Below are positions 12,312-23,259 of a stretch of 64,000 nucleotides of DNA, in pieces; the stretch's first letter is position 1; the number at the start of each line of letters is the position of its first letter. The position numbers and the translations under genes are program-made. This DNA comes from Gentiana macrophylla. Its lineage: Eukaryota; Streptophyta; Magnoliopsida; Gentianales; Gentianaceae. Below the pieces are notes generated by a model. It was not told where the DNA came from. It ran no database searches and was given only the letters and a program-made list of their open reading frames with translations. The stretch covers positions 2,790,001 to 2,854,000 of the forward strand of contig CM047810.1 in assembly GCA_026214975.1 (NCBI GenBank), in the 5' to 3' direction.

Positions 12312-13250
12312 ATGGTTTGCAATCCAAAAGAAGTATCTTCTGAACTTCTTCCTTTCCTCAGAGTTTTAAAAGATGGCTCCGTCGAAAGACTCATCCCCTC
12401 ACCATTTGCACCACCGATTATAGCAGAAGACGACATTAACGTTTCTTCAAAAGATGTTCAAATCTCCCCTCATGTCTCCGCCAGAATCTACCTTCCTAAA
12501 CCCGACAGAAAATTCCCCATTTTAGCCTATTTCCACGGCGGTGGTTTCTGTATCGAGTCCGCCTTCTCTCTTCTCACCCACCGCTACATCACCGCCTTGT
12601 CTTCCGTCTCCAATGCCCTAATTGTTTCAATCGAGTACAGACTCGCTCCTGAATATCCCCTCCCTACAGCTTACCACGACGCCTGGACTGCAATTCAATG
12701 GATTGGTTCAAAAGAAGATAATTGGATTAAAAACTACGGTAATTTTGATCGTTTTTTCGTCGGAGGTGACAGTTCAGGTGCTAATTTAGCTCATTATATA
12801 ACCATGAGAGCAGGCTTATTAGGTGGAATCAAAATATTTGGTACTTATTTATCATTTCCATATTTCTTGGGATCAGAACCTATTGATACAGAACCAATTG
12901 AAGATCATGATAAGAGTTTGCTATACAAAACATGGCAATTTGTGTATCCAGATGCGGATAACGGGTTCGATAATCCGTTGATTAATCCGATTTCGAGGGA
13001 TGCACCGAGTTTATCATGGCTTGGATGTAGTAGATTGCTTGTTTGTGTAGCTGAGAAAGATGAATTAAGAAGCAGAGGAGTAAGGTATTTTGATGTTTTA
13101 AAGAAAAGTGGGTGGAAAGGTAAAGCAGAGCTGTTTGAAGTTGAAGATGAAGATCATTGTTTCCAGATTTTTGATCTTGATTCTGATTATGCTAAAGCTA
13201 TGATCAAACGTTTGGCTTCTTTTCTTGGTGCTTCTTCATCCAAGAATTAG
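12312..13250 (+). CDS. plant carboxylesterase (CXE family, alpha/beta hydrolase fold 3)
   Basis: Intronless, 312 residues, the usual size for plant CXE proteins (about 310-340). These enzymes hydrolyse short-chain esters; GID1 gibberellin receptors and 2-hydroxyisoflavanone dehydratases are relatives. The oxyanion-hole motif HGGGF is at residues 75-79 and the nucleophile elbow GDSSG at 152-156, giving Ser154. Asp250 (in AEKDEL) and His282 (in EDHCF) complete the triad, so an active esterase is expected. An 'EYRLAPEYPLP' block at about 108-118 is typical of this family. No signal peptide or membrane segment is seen, so it is likely cytosolic or nuclear. The start is the ATG at 12312; an in-frame GTG six bases earlier is not a plausible plant start. 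A GID1 receptor is unlikely because the catalytic His is kept. Substrate cannot be told from sequence. Confidence 0.95.
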   Translation: MVCNPKEVSSELLPFLRVLKDGSVERLIPSPFAPPIIAEDDINVSSKDVQISPHVSARIYLPKPDRKFPILAYFHGGGFCIESAFSLLTHRYITALSSVSNALIVSIEYRLAPEYPLPTAYHDAWTAIQWIGSKEDNWIKNYGNFDRFFVGGDSSGANLAHYITMRAGLLGGIKIFGTYLSFPYFLGSEPIDTEPIEDHDKSLLYKTWQFVYPDADNGFDNPLINPISRDAPSLSWLGCSRLLVCVAEKDELRSRGVRYFDVLKKSGWKGKAELFEVEDEDHCFQIFDLDSDYAKAMIKRLASFLGASSSKN

Positions 13251-13384
13251 TAATTTTTTTTGTAACGAAGATATGGAAAGATTTCGGTTGATACAGGAAA
13301 ATATTACTTTGAATATAGAGACTTTGAAACATTTGAAGTCATATATATATATAGAGTGATATGGTGTTCTTATACATTTCGTGT

Positions 13385-13390
13385 AATAAA
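13385..13390 (+). terminator. polyadenylation signal of the carboxylesterase gene
   Basis: AATAAA, 135 bp after the stop codon, in a T-rich 3' region. Confidence 0.55.
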
Positions 13391-14103
13391 CCAAATGTGT
13401 TTTTATTAAATACTATCTGTTATTGTGTGTATCATGCATTTTTTTTAATGTTTTTTTGGTTAGTTTCTTTTCTTTCTCCCCATGGTATGGTATGGTATGG
13501 TATGGTAATGAAATGAAGAGAGCAATGGATGACCAATGAGGTGAAGTTGAAGAAGTTAAGTTAAAAGACAATAACCTGTGTGAGAATGATGTCGAAAAGT
13601 GACCGGTGGGTGTTTGCGATGGATCGTACATGCCTAAATCCTAATGAGTCAGGTATTAAGGTGTGGATGAGAGTTGGGAATAACAACTCCTATTTTTTTT
13701 TTTTTTTAATGAATTGGGATCGTCTGCTGTGACGCCCCCATGCTGTGGCGCTGTTTTGCTGTGGTGTTGTTTTTTTTTTTTTTTTTTTTTTTTTTTCTGA
13801 AGTTCGAGGCCAAAACGACGTCGCGAAGACTCGAAACAAACGACGCCGTTTGGCGGTCTCAGCTTTTTTATATGCTTAGCAGCAACAAACCTTTTTCTGA
13901 TTTAACTTTTTAGTTTGAGAATGACTTTGGCACATGGCGCTTTTTTAGCTTGAGAATGACTTTAGAAATATATAAATGATATATAATTGCTACATATCGA
14001 ATAAACAAAATCTGCACTAAAACGATTTAATGCAATATGATTTTTATATTTCCGTTAAAAGGGAAAGGAAGGATCAAAATAAATGGAATCCAAGTAAAGC
14101 ATA
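13391..14103. other. space between two genes, with MITE remnant and T runs
   Basis: Holds five TATGG repeats (about 13483-13507), two long T runs (about 13693 and 13771-13797) and 'gaattgggatcgtctgctgtgac' starting near 13711, written here as GAATTGGGATCG then TCTGCTGTGAC. That phrase matches one end of the Mutator-type MITE at 61487-61694. A GACGCCGTTTGGCG phrase at about 13840 also resembles that element, so a truncated relative probably lies at about 13711-13860. The KAPP 3' UTR must lie within the last few hundred bases. Confidence 0.5.
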
Positions 14104-17100
14104 TTAAGTTGTATGAGGAAGAACATTTCCCTTATTATTATTATTATTATGGGGGGGATTATCAAAATCTAAGAAAATAATAGTAGTATTGTCCTTTGTA
14201 CGCAGTGTTCTAGCCTCACCCAACAGATTGTTTGCTATCTTTTCTGCTTTCTCTTCTCCATCCACCATTGCATTTCTCTCCCTTGCCTGTGCCATTTCAC
14301 AACAAATATATATATATACATATATATGGTTACTTTAAGACAGAAAAAAAATGCTCGGAACATTCGACTTTGCAGAGGTTGAATTGTCCATTTTTTACCC
14401 CTGCAGAGTCGAATCTAACTCCAAGTGTGGTGTAGATCAAGTACGATGCTTTCTAACAAACGCCTAAAAACACACCACCATCTAGAGTTATGGACACCGT
14501 CAAACTCCCTCCGATTGATGATGAGGTGCCTTTCTTTTTGTGTGTGAATTAATGTTGGTTGGTTGGTTGGAGAGGGGGGGCGGGGAAGTAGAGTATGATA
14601 CCTGTTCCACTAGTTGGAATGCCTTCTTAGCAGTTATAACATCCCAGAAGCCATCACTGCATAGAAATAGAGCATTTTCCAGAAGATGTTAAGAGCCCCA
14701 ACTTTCACATATAGAAATAGGGACCAAAATGGCAGATAATTGTGCCATCAATTATAGAAGGGGGTAAAATGGTCATCACCTAGCTAATAGTGCAAAGCCC
14801 TTGGTTGTTCGACGTATGTACACGACATGGCTTATATAAGGTTCTGAACTAAAGCGAGCATCCTGCTCTTTAAGGAATTTATCTCCAAGCATTCGTCCCA
14901 GGTTCAGCCCTGTTTATTTGCAATAAATCAGTCTTTCTTTATCATTAACATTCAACAAAAGCAAAAAAGATTGGTAGCAGGGGAACAAAAAGAAAAAGAA
15001 ATGTTTAATCACCACAAAGCCGTGTTTCCCCATCTCTTAAAGGTTCTCCAATTTTTTCTATACGGAGTCTTTCATTAGAACTACTAATACGATGGTCTTC
15101 TGTCATCTTCACCTGCTCTCCATCAATACTGAAAATGCAAAGGAGATTCTCAGTGGTTTAAGATGTCCTAGTCCTTATAATGTCATAAAATTTTAATAAA
15201 AACGGTTACTGAATTAACTTTACATCAAGAAAACATGACTGAAACTTTTGACAATGAAGGCAATCTCCACTTACTTCATAACACAAGCAGAATCTCCAAC
15301 ATTAGCACATTGTGCGTAGAGGTTATCGTCACCATCAGACCACAATAGGAGCACCGTCGCAGTACAACCCTGAAAAAAATGTCTAATCATAACATAGTCT
15401 ACACACGGAAAAGGATAGGGAAGACAACCCACCCAACAACAAATACATGTATATAAAAGCGATCAAAAAGTGAAGATTAGTTAGGGAAGAACCTCATAGT
15501 ACTGATTTAAGCATGCTTCTGTTTGACAAAATGCTTCTCTAAGAACATCTGAAGCATCCCCTTGAGTTAACACCCGCTTTCTTCTTTGGGAATCCGATAA
15601 TATGCTTGCCACCTTCTCAGGCATTACTCTATGAGAATAGCACAGATAAAAGAGTATATGACTATGTAATCACTATGCAACATCCCATAAATTAACCAAA
15701 AATATCGAGAAAAAATCAAGAACTAACTTGCTGACAGATGCAGCAGCACTTGCTCCACCATGCCCATCACATATACCAAACAGTCCAAACTGCCAAAAAC
15801 AATCAAACGGGGAGGGAAGGGGGGTTAAAAAGGGAAAAGTGAGTGCCGGAAATTATACCCTTCTAGAAACAGTACAATAATTGCCATGTATCAAAATATG
15901 AAACCTGTTCTGTCCCTGAAAGAGGCCATTGGTAATAACAAACGTCTTCCATTGGCAATTTTTTTCCACCTCGCCTCAAGTTCATTGGGTCTGAAGCAAC
16001 ACCAACTCCAAATGGGACCCGACGTGCAGTTTCGGATGTAATAGAGACCTGCAAGAAGTCACCTTCTAATGTCAGAAATATGGCTTGAAAAACTAACCAA
16101 ACATAACGACTCTGGCATAATGAATATGAATGCAACCAGCCTTAGGATTTTGAGACACATCTAGCCACTTTACGGTGTCCCTTCTTTCTCAAGTATAAGG
16201 CTTCATCAGGAAGTAACTCATCCAAAGTACAAGAGGAACACCACTGTATATTCAGTATGAAACACTTACCATAATCTTGGACGATGTGCCTAGAGTTATT
16301 ATGTCACCGTTTTTAAGCACCACTCGATCGCCCCAATGCCTGCTTCCAGAATGAGGATGGTGAACTGCTTGAGAATTTAAAAATGTTCCATTTAAGCTAC
16401 CCATGTCTATCAGCTCCCATTTTAATGTCTGCATATTGTGCAAAGAATCAAATTTTCCATCACCCAAGTATAATAATACAACAGAGTTTAGTTTTAAAAC
16501 CTTCTAGTAACATACACTAGGATTCCAATCTATCATGGCATGTTTTCCAGAAACTTCTGAATCCATAATCAGCACATCACTAGGTGAAACTCTTCCGAGC
16601 GTTAGAGGTGCATTTGCTGATTTCGTGGAATGACGAATCCCATGGGAAGGTCCAGATATAACCTCTAGTATGAGGGTGCTTCCTGCAATTCTTACAGAAA
16701 ATACGATGACATGTTTTACACATTTAACTCTTGAAATTAAAAGAATATTATGACCCTAATGCAAGAGGAGAAAGAAACAAAGATTACTTTGATCCACATC
16801 ATCTTTTGTAACTAACTCCTTCAAGCTATTTTGGTCTACTTCAAATCCTGAGCTATACTTCGAATCTTCTTTCCTATCACGATTCTTCACTTCCAAAATT
16901 TGATCACCAACAGTCGGACGTAAAAGTGTCTGACCAAGCAAAGCATCTGATGCAGTTTCAGGGATATTCAAAACAAAACTATCACCTGGAAAAAGAGAAC
17001 ATTTCATTTTAGTTTCAGTTGATACCAAAAGAAACCAATTGATTGACTAAATGCGCTACGGAAATGAAATAGACAAGAGCAAATACTCTGCGTCAATTGG

Positions 17101-18600
17101 GGAGATGCAAAACCCAGCCTTTGCTTATGCACAAGTCCTTGTGCTACAGGTGATCTAAAAGCCCCTGATGCTTGCCCATTCGCTATCTCTGAAGCATTAT
17201 TTGGTGCAAAAGCAAAATCATTTCTCTGGCCGTAAACTAGATTGAGGTCTTCTGATATAAGAGGCCGCTCAAGGTCATCTGACTGCAATGTAAAGCATGC
17301 TCAATCTATATGCACTTAGATAGTGAATTCAAGTGAACCAAGTAATTAAAATAAATAAAAAAGACGATCATCATGCTCGTTCATTTCATGAATATCATAG
17401 AAATCAATTACAAAGGCATTGCAAGTAAAGTAAATAAAAACAAGCATTTTAGCTTCATGCGGATTAAGAGATAAAACTTTCAAATTAGCTTCATAGACAA
17501 ACTTGGGATTCGGTACAGGTTCCAATGACAAAGTTGTCAACTACAGGTTCCAATGACAAAGTTGCAACTTCACAAACAGCAGAGCCTTACTTAATCTAGA
17601 CAGAAACTACAACGAAAACAGCAGTACAAGAAAACGGGTTCTCATAAGTTTCTCAAGTATCAGTCTAACCCGCATTTCAAACATTTTTTAATCAATTAGG
17701 TCATTCTGTAGCTCTGAGCCTGCTTATACAGGATTTCAAATAGTCTACTACAGATTATACAGTGATCTAGACAAATTCAAATCCACAGTACCACACCAAG
17801 CAAGTTTGGTTCGTCTTCTATGAACAAAACATCAATAAAGGTGGTGACTTTGATCCTACTGTGCTGGTAGTACTCTGTAAGTAACTCTAAAATGGGCGAA
17901 TTGCGCAAAAAGTTGAAACCATCCCATGCATTTTAGTGCAAAAAAATATCAACACAACCACCAAATGAATGTATAAAACATAACACATTCATTAAGTTTG
18001 TTTCGTTTCATTTCTGCATTCCAGGAATAACACAACCCCGTTCCTCACATTGCACAGCCAATATCAGAAGATTAACATCCTGGTCTAATATCCTCCAGAT
18101 TACAGACATCAAAATGATGGGCATGTTCAAGCAGGCGCATTTCTTCACAGCTTATGATCTGTCTTAGATAAACCATAGCTAATTCTCCCCAGTCCCAGCA
18201 ACGATTAAAAGGATCGAAATCCCGAAACTGAATCCTCATTTTTTCTAATGGTTATTTGAGCTAATTCAGATCATCTACAAACCATTCCAATTACAGTCAA
18301 ATACTACACAAATCGGGTTAATAAACGAATTCTCGCCGTTTAAGGAAAAAAAATATAGCCGACCTTGATGGTGCGAGTACGATAACCGGAGGCAGAATAT
18401 ACAGCGAGGAATTTCCTCCATGGCTTGAATTTGCAGGCAAGGAGGAGGAGAAGGATAAGGAGGATCATAACCATAACGAACACAAATAAATAAAACAAAT
18501 TGAAATTATTTGTGATAATTTTTTTGAGGTCGCCGGAGACGGTAGACTTGTGATCGGTATAAGACGGAGAAGAATCATAACGCGTCGTCGTCGCCGTCAT
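14104..18600 (-). CDS. KAPP: kinase-associated protein phosphatase (KAPP / PP2C 70 type), 13 exons
   Basis: A type 2C Ser/Thr phosphatase that binds phosphorylated receptor kinases through its FHA domain and dampens their signalling at the membrane. Exons (minus strand): 18600-18364, 17282-17087, 16985-16788, 16682-16516, 16428-16270, 16048-15905, 15789-15728, 15628-15493, 15369-15275, 15128-15013, 14909-14780, 14656-14602, 14286-14104. All introns are GT..AG, phases agree, and the joined frame is 625 codons plus stop. Residues 34-54 form one membrane anchor. The FHA domain (about 212-319) shows Gly240-Arg241, Ser255, His258 and Asn279. The PP2C domain (about 320-615) shows MED, Asp375-Gly376 (DGHGG), GDS near 458, Asp548 (SDGFWD) and Asp597 (KDN), the metal ligands. 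The tail adds an Asn run (HNNNNN). It is somewhat longer than the roughly 580 residues known for KAPP, mostly at the ends. No break is seen; it should be functional. Confidence 0.96.
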
Positions 18601-18688
18601 CGGCGGTGGCGTTTTGGATTGAAGAAAGTGAAGAAGATGATGAGGTGGATGAAGAAGAAGAAAGAGGAGGAAAGATAGAGAGAAACTC

Positions 18689-18712
18689 TCAGGTTAGTCC
18701 TCCTCCTGCCAT
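18689..18712 (-). other. possible upstream ORF in the KAPP leader
   Basis: On the minus strand, ATG at 18712 opens a seven-codon frame (MAGGGLT) ending in TGA at 18689, 88 nt before the KAPP ATG. The intervening leader is CT-rich (many CTTCTT), as in plant 5' UTRs. It matters only if transcription starts upstream of 18712, which the sequence does not prove. Confidence 0.4.
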
Positions 18713-18719
18713 TTTCTTT

Positions 18720-19200
18720 TTTTTGGAAATGACTTCTGACATTTTTTTTAAATTTTTTTTTTCCTAATTACACAGGAAAAATAAATATTTAGAGGGCGTT
18801 TTGGACGAGAAACCATACTCGAAGGCCCATAATATCCTATCCATATCAGTAAATAAAGCCCAAGAGCAATACATGCATACCATTTTACATAAGCCCACCA
18901 TTGTTTTACAACGGCATGCAAAACTAGTAATGGGCCTAAATAATATGTATCTTTGAACGTCTTTCATGCCCTTGATTTCCCTCTTACTCCCCTCGTAAAC
19001 TTGAAAACCCCGAAATCTGCCTTTTGTTTTTATTTCGGTTACTTTTTACTACCGTGTCATTCGTCATGTTATGTTTTTTTTCTATTACAAATGAAAGTAA
19101 GTACACTATTACTATTCAGCCATAATAGGGGCTAACACACCACATAATGTGTGTACAAATTTCCTAACGAGGAAATGTAGGCTGGAGGACTCTTAAATTA
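18720..19200. other. intergenic, upstream of KAPP
   Basis: Contains T and A runs and probably the KAPP promoter on the minus strand. Short ORFs on both strands show no family signature. Confidence 0.5.
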
Positions 19201-19276
19201 TTGCCTCCAGAGGGATTTGAACCTGAGACCTTCAGTCTCAGGACCTCATCTCTAGCCAGTTAAGCTAGGCCTCATC
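19201..19276 (-). mobile_element. tRNA-derived SINE core (Au-like)
   Basis: On the minus strand the core reads GATGAGGCCTAGCTTAACTGG (first 20 bases GATGAGGCCTAGCTTAACTG) with an A-box-like 'TAGCTTAACTGG' and a B box, GGTTCAAATCCC. This is the paired pol III promoter of tRNA-derived SINEs. The 3' part probably continues to about 19130. No clear TSD was found. Confidence 0.65.
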
Positions 19277-19372
19277 GGTTTTGTCATTTTACTTTGTAGA
19301 ACATTTTTTTTTTTCAATTTCAAGCATAGGGTCTTCACGTCACATCACTCCTGACTCGCGTCTCTATGACAC

Positions 19373-19567
19373 ATGGATACCACCTCCACCACCTATCCAT
19401 CGTTCGCATACTACGCTAACCAATATGCAACTAATGATACATCTACGGTCTCGTTAGATCTATCTAGTCTACTCTCCCTACGACCACCCGATTCAAAATT
19501 CATCATCAAATCCATATATAAACTCGATCTCCACGTTGTACCAACCTCTCTTCCTGATGCAATTTAA
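19373..19567 (+). CDS. unrecognised 64-residue ORF
   Basis: I do not recognise this protein. The ATG sits in an acceptable context (ACACATGG). The frame is Ser/Thr-rich at the start and ends at a stop. In the same frame, plausible coding continues past the stop (TLQQALNSPEEPPSK) up to a donor-like GTATGT at 19620. It may be a broken exon of an unknown gene, or chance. No promoter or second exon was found. Confidence 0.2.
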   Translation: MDTTSTTYPSFAYYANQYATNDTSTVSLDLSSLLSLRPPDSKFIIKSIYKLDLHVVPTSLPDAI

Positions 19568-19870
19568 CCTACTACTCTTCAACAAGCTCTTAATTCTCCT
19601 GAAGAACCACCATCGAAGATGTATGTACTGCTAGTTTTCTCTATTTATGATATGATACAATTGGTTACAATTGTTCCCTTACTTTTTTAGCAACCATGCA
19701 TCACCGCTGGTATTGTCAGAGCTAAAATTGGTAGTGCCAAAACATTTTACAAAATATCACTTTTGTATTAACAAGTATTTTGCCTTGACAATATCAATTT
19801 TGTCTGCTAGCCTATGTGGTGGTCCATAGGTAAATATTGCTAGAGAAAATTGTACACACCCTCTCAAATA
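19568..19870. other. intergenic, nothing recognised
   Basis: No coding frame, repeat or mobile-element end was recognised. Confidence 0.5.
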
Positions 19871-19887
19871 AATAAGTTAGGAATCAT

Positions 19888-20093
19888 GTCCCTAGGACAT
19901 AACCCAGTTGGCAAGGGGCGTGGGTGCGTAATTTCAGCCTAGCGGGAGGTTAGAGGTTCGATTCCCACAAGGGGCGAATTATTCCCTCATGTTAAAGGTA
20001 AGCCCATTGACTCTGAGCTATTGGGGGATCTTGATTTACATCTCCACTCATCACGTGGGACAGGGGGAATGGGGACCCTCGGGGGTAGGGTTT
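19888..20093 (+). mobile_element. tRNA-derived SINE, 206 bp, with 17-bp target-site duplication
   Basis: A box TAACCCAGTTGG (19900-19911) and B box GGTTCGATTCC (19955-19965) mark a pol III promoter. Flanking direct repeats AATAAGKTAGGAATCAT (19871-19887, 20094-20110; one mismatch) define the insertion. The expected T-rich tail is missing here but is present in the duplicated copy just downstream (CC then about 10 T at 20352-20363), so that copy keeps the older 3' end. Confidence 0.85.
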
Positions 20094-20598
20094 AATAAGG
20101 TAGGAATCATTGGTAAAACACACGCACAAACTGAACACAAAGTCACAGCTCATACATGTCATCATACATTAAAAAAATCTGAATCAGTGGATTAGTTATG
20201 CATTTTGTGTATGCATGTATCATTTCGGTTTGTAAAATGACTAAACGAAGACAATAATAAACCTACGACAAATTTTAGAACACTATCGTTGTATAAAGAT
20301 TATACTAAGTAACAAACATTACAACGTGGGGACCCTCGGGGGTAGGGTTTACCTTTTTTTTTTAATAAGGTAGGAATCATTGGTAAAACACACGCACAAA
20401 CTGAACACAAAAAGTCACAGCTCATACTTGTCATCATACATTAAAAAAATCTGAATCAGCGGATTAGTTATGCATTTTGTGTATGCATGTATCATTTTGG
20501 TTTGTAAAATGACTAAACAAAGACAATAATAAACCTACGACAAATTTTAGAACACTATCGTTGTATAAAGATTATACTAAGTAACAAACATTACAACG
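20070..20598. repeat. tandem duplication, unit 257-271 bp
   Basis: Positions 20070-20326 and 20327-20598 are nearly identical. Each starts inside the SINE 3' end (TGGGGACCCTCGGGGG) and ends ACAAACATTACAACG. The main differences are a CC-plus-T10 tract in the second unit and a few substitutions. The near identity implies recent origin. Confidence 0.9.
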
Positions 20599-20762
20599 TC
20601 TCATTTTTTACTCGTTCGCGCACAAAAAAATGCATAAAACGTGAAAGTGAGCTGTAAATACAAGAGTAGTCAACAAATCATCATTGAAACGGATTCTAAG
20701 ATGGAGGTATTTGGAGGAAATTCATGACTTGCAGCAGTTGATAGAAACATATAATATTCAAT

Positions 20763-23029
20763 GGGAACGTCTTTTCACACAACTAAAAGTCTTAACACAT
20801 ATAATTCTTTTTTCCATTTTTACCCTTCAAATTTATGTTTTTTTTGCACTCGTTAATTCTGACCGAATGTTAAAAGTATTTTCGACTCAATTTGTGACGC
20901 CCCGTTCCGGACACCGAGTCCTTATCCGGAAAGAACGCCCGGCACACATATATTTTTTTCTTTAATAAATCAAAGAAGTATATATACGTAAGCCTACGTC
21001 ATCATACATTAATATCAATTGCAAAGCGGAAGACTTAAAAGAACGACTCGGGAATGCCAAACGACAAACAAAACAGATCGATCAAAGTTCCAAATCAAGT
21101 CTAAGAACATCCTCAAATGAAACAACAGAATTAAATGTTGTTTAAACTATTACAATCCAAAATAAAAAAGATAAAAAGCTAAAAATCTAGTGGCATCTCA
21201 AATGTTAAACGTTTACAATTCCAATGTATTATTGAAACAATGAAAAGTAAAATAAACTTCATCTCGAACTCCAAACTCAAACGTCTGCATCTTGACTATC
21301 GTCATAGCCAAACTCATCTACCTGCCAATCTTCTCGTGGTGGGGTACAATAAGGAAAAGGGGTAAGTACATTTAGTACTCAGTAAGGGGTAGAAGACCGG
21401 TAACATATATTGATCTACACATCTACCACATATATTGCATTAAAATACACTCCCCTCTGCTAGGTCTGTTAGCACCATCACGAACAATTATCTATGTTAC
21501 ATTGTAATTCAAGGACACAATGCCCGAATGATGGGTATGCACCGGGACATATTCAAAGACTTATATAAGACGGATGGTTCCGTGTGAAATATTTCCCAAA
21601 ACCTGAATATTGTCCGTTACGTATGAGAAATGAATTCATGCTGCGAATCATAAATGTGCCTCACCAAGAATTACAACGTTTTAGTTTTTAGACTCAACAC
21701 ATATGTTTATTACGTAGTTAATCTAACCACCCAAGTTCATTCCACTTAAAAAGGTTTCCTAAGGACATCTAGTCCTAGACAAGATTAACTACCTAGCACG
21801 TTGTAAATGTTAAGATAAAATCCGTTTTGAATTTAGAAGATAAAGTCCCAAAGTTATCAGATAAAGAAGAGGAGAAGACTTAGACGAAGAAGTTGCAGCC
21901 ACCAAACTTCATTTGACTTCTATTTATCCATTTTCTTTATAATTTATATTTATAGTTTAAATTAATCCTTTATCTGTAAATGCACTATATAATAGTGTAT
22001 GGGTACAACACTTTAAATCATTGAATAAAATATTCCTCTCTTTATTAAATCATTGAAATTATCTCCTTTTTTTTTTTCTTTTTTTTTTTCTTTTTCTTCC
22101 CCTGCACATACATATGACAATAAAAATAATATGATAGCATAACAATGTAAATTGAGAAACCAGCCGATAGTTCATATGCCTGGGAATTGGTCCCAGGACC
22201 AATCGGATTAAAGTACTAATAATATAATATGTTGATTTAATTGCTATACCTGTTCCAACCAACAAGTAGAACGGATTCTGTCAACACGCACTTTCACTTA
22301 AATTGAAGCATTTACATTTTACGATATCAATTATAAAAATAATATGATTGAAGAACACTTCTTACATTTTTAGCAATTTGATAGTAATTCCAAAAACAAA
22401 ATTGACAGCAAAAGAAACGAATCTTTCGATTCCAACTTCTACGATCAACCTACGATTCAATAACGGTGTTCTACGATTAGCACAATAACTATTGCTACCA
22501 AAGCTCAGATTTTTCCTCAAAAAATACTAAGATTTTAGATTTAGGGCTAAACCGAAAACTTACTGTTTTAAAAGCGATTAGTATGAAAACGATCGTCTTC
22601 TCTCAGTGATCAATTTCTTCTACTGTGGTCTACACAAATTATCAACCGTTAAGTCTCGCGATTGATGATTCCGTTCTCAAATTTTTCTGAAGTTTTGCCG
22701 TGAAAAGATATAGTGAAGGGATATTACACAATTTTAGTCAGAAAGTTTGTGACCGGTATGAGGTATGGAAAACATTCAAAATTTTGACTAGAATTAAATC
22801 AGAATAATCATCGTTTTGACTCATATTGGGTCAGAATAATTTGCAAACGCATTGATTCTTCCCGAATTTCAGACAGAATGTTAAAATTTCTTTAGACTCA
22901 ATTTTAGTCAGAAAATCTTTCTGAGTGGTATTGGGTATGGAAAACATTCAAAATTCTGATTCGAGTTGAATCAGAATTATTCTGACTGGAATTGGGTCAG
23001 AATAATTTGTTGTGTGAAAAGATGTTCCC
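20763..23029. mobile_element. TIR element inserted in the LINE, about 426 bp without its own insert
   Basis: The ends are inverted repeats AACRTCTTTTCACACAAC (18 bp, one mismatch; the match extends to GGG outside). Flanks TATTCAAT (20755-20762) and TATTCAGT (23030-23037) are an 8-bp target duplication with one change, and the LINE frame is restored across it. Internal sequence has two related blocks around 'gggtatggaaaacattcaaaatt'. No transposase. The 8-bp (possibly 9-bp) TSD fits hAT or Mutator-type MITEs. Confidence 0.8.
20893..22728 (-). mobile_element. solo LTR, 1836 bp, family with TGTAATAT...GTCACA ends
   Basis: Bounded by TG...CA (plus strand TGTGACGCCCCG...GGATATTACA) and flanked by the perfect 5-bp duplication CAATT (20888-20892, 22729-22733). 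There is no internal region or primer site, so it is a solo LTR. The same family occurs at 34459-36542, whose TATA box suggests TGTAATAT is the 5' end; hence the minus strand here. Short ORFs inside it are not genes, except for the acidic mini-frame noted in the findings. Confidence 0.9.
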
Positions 23030-23233
23030 TATTCAGTTGGTTCACAGTTATAGTGAAGGAAACTTTATAGCTGATCGATCATGCACCTTGCCAAGGTTGC
23101 AAGTACTACCCAGACTTCTCAGGATCTTGATTGCACAGAGCTCAGTGGCACTATTGGTTAACTTGTTCTACGAGATAATCTACAATTACCAGCTTTGAGA
23201 ATTCCTTAAATTATTGCTCATCACCCCTGAAAT

Positions 23234-23258
23234 CACTCTTCATATCTTATGAAGAGTG
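23234..23258 (+). other. hairpin in LINE 3' region
   Basis: CACTCTTCAT-ATCTT-ATGAAGAGTG, a perfect 10-bp stem with a 5-nt loop, shortly after the RNase H frame ends. The same stem recurs in the second LINE (25056-25085). Confidence 0.7.
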
Positions 23259-23259
23259 C

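Larger units (their letters stand above)
20670..23200 (+). pseudogene. LINE RNase H-like domain, split by a nested insertion
   Basis: The left piece ends at residues TYNIQ (about 20762); the right piece resumes at 23031 with LVHSYSEGNFIAD. Joined through the target-site duplication, these give a continuous RNase H C-terminus like that of plant LINEs and of the second LINE at 26.1 kb (LQISYVYREENFVAD). A frameshift upstream (IETDSK in another frame) and stops show decay. Only the end of ORF2 remains. The 3' UTR follows from about 23200. Confidence 0.75.
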
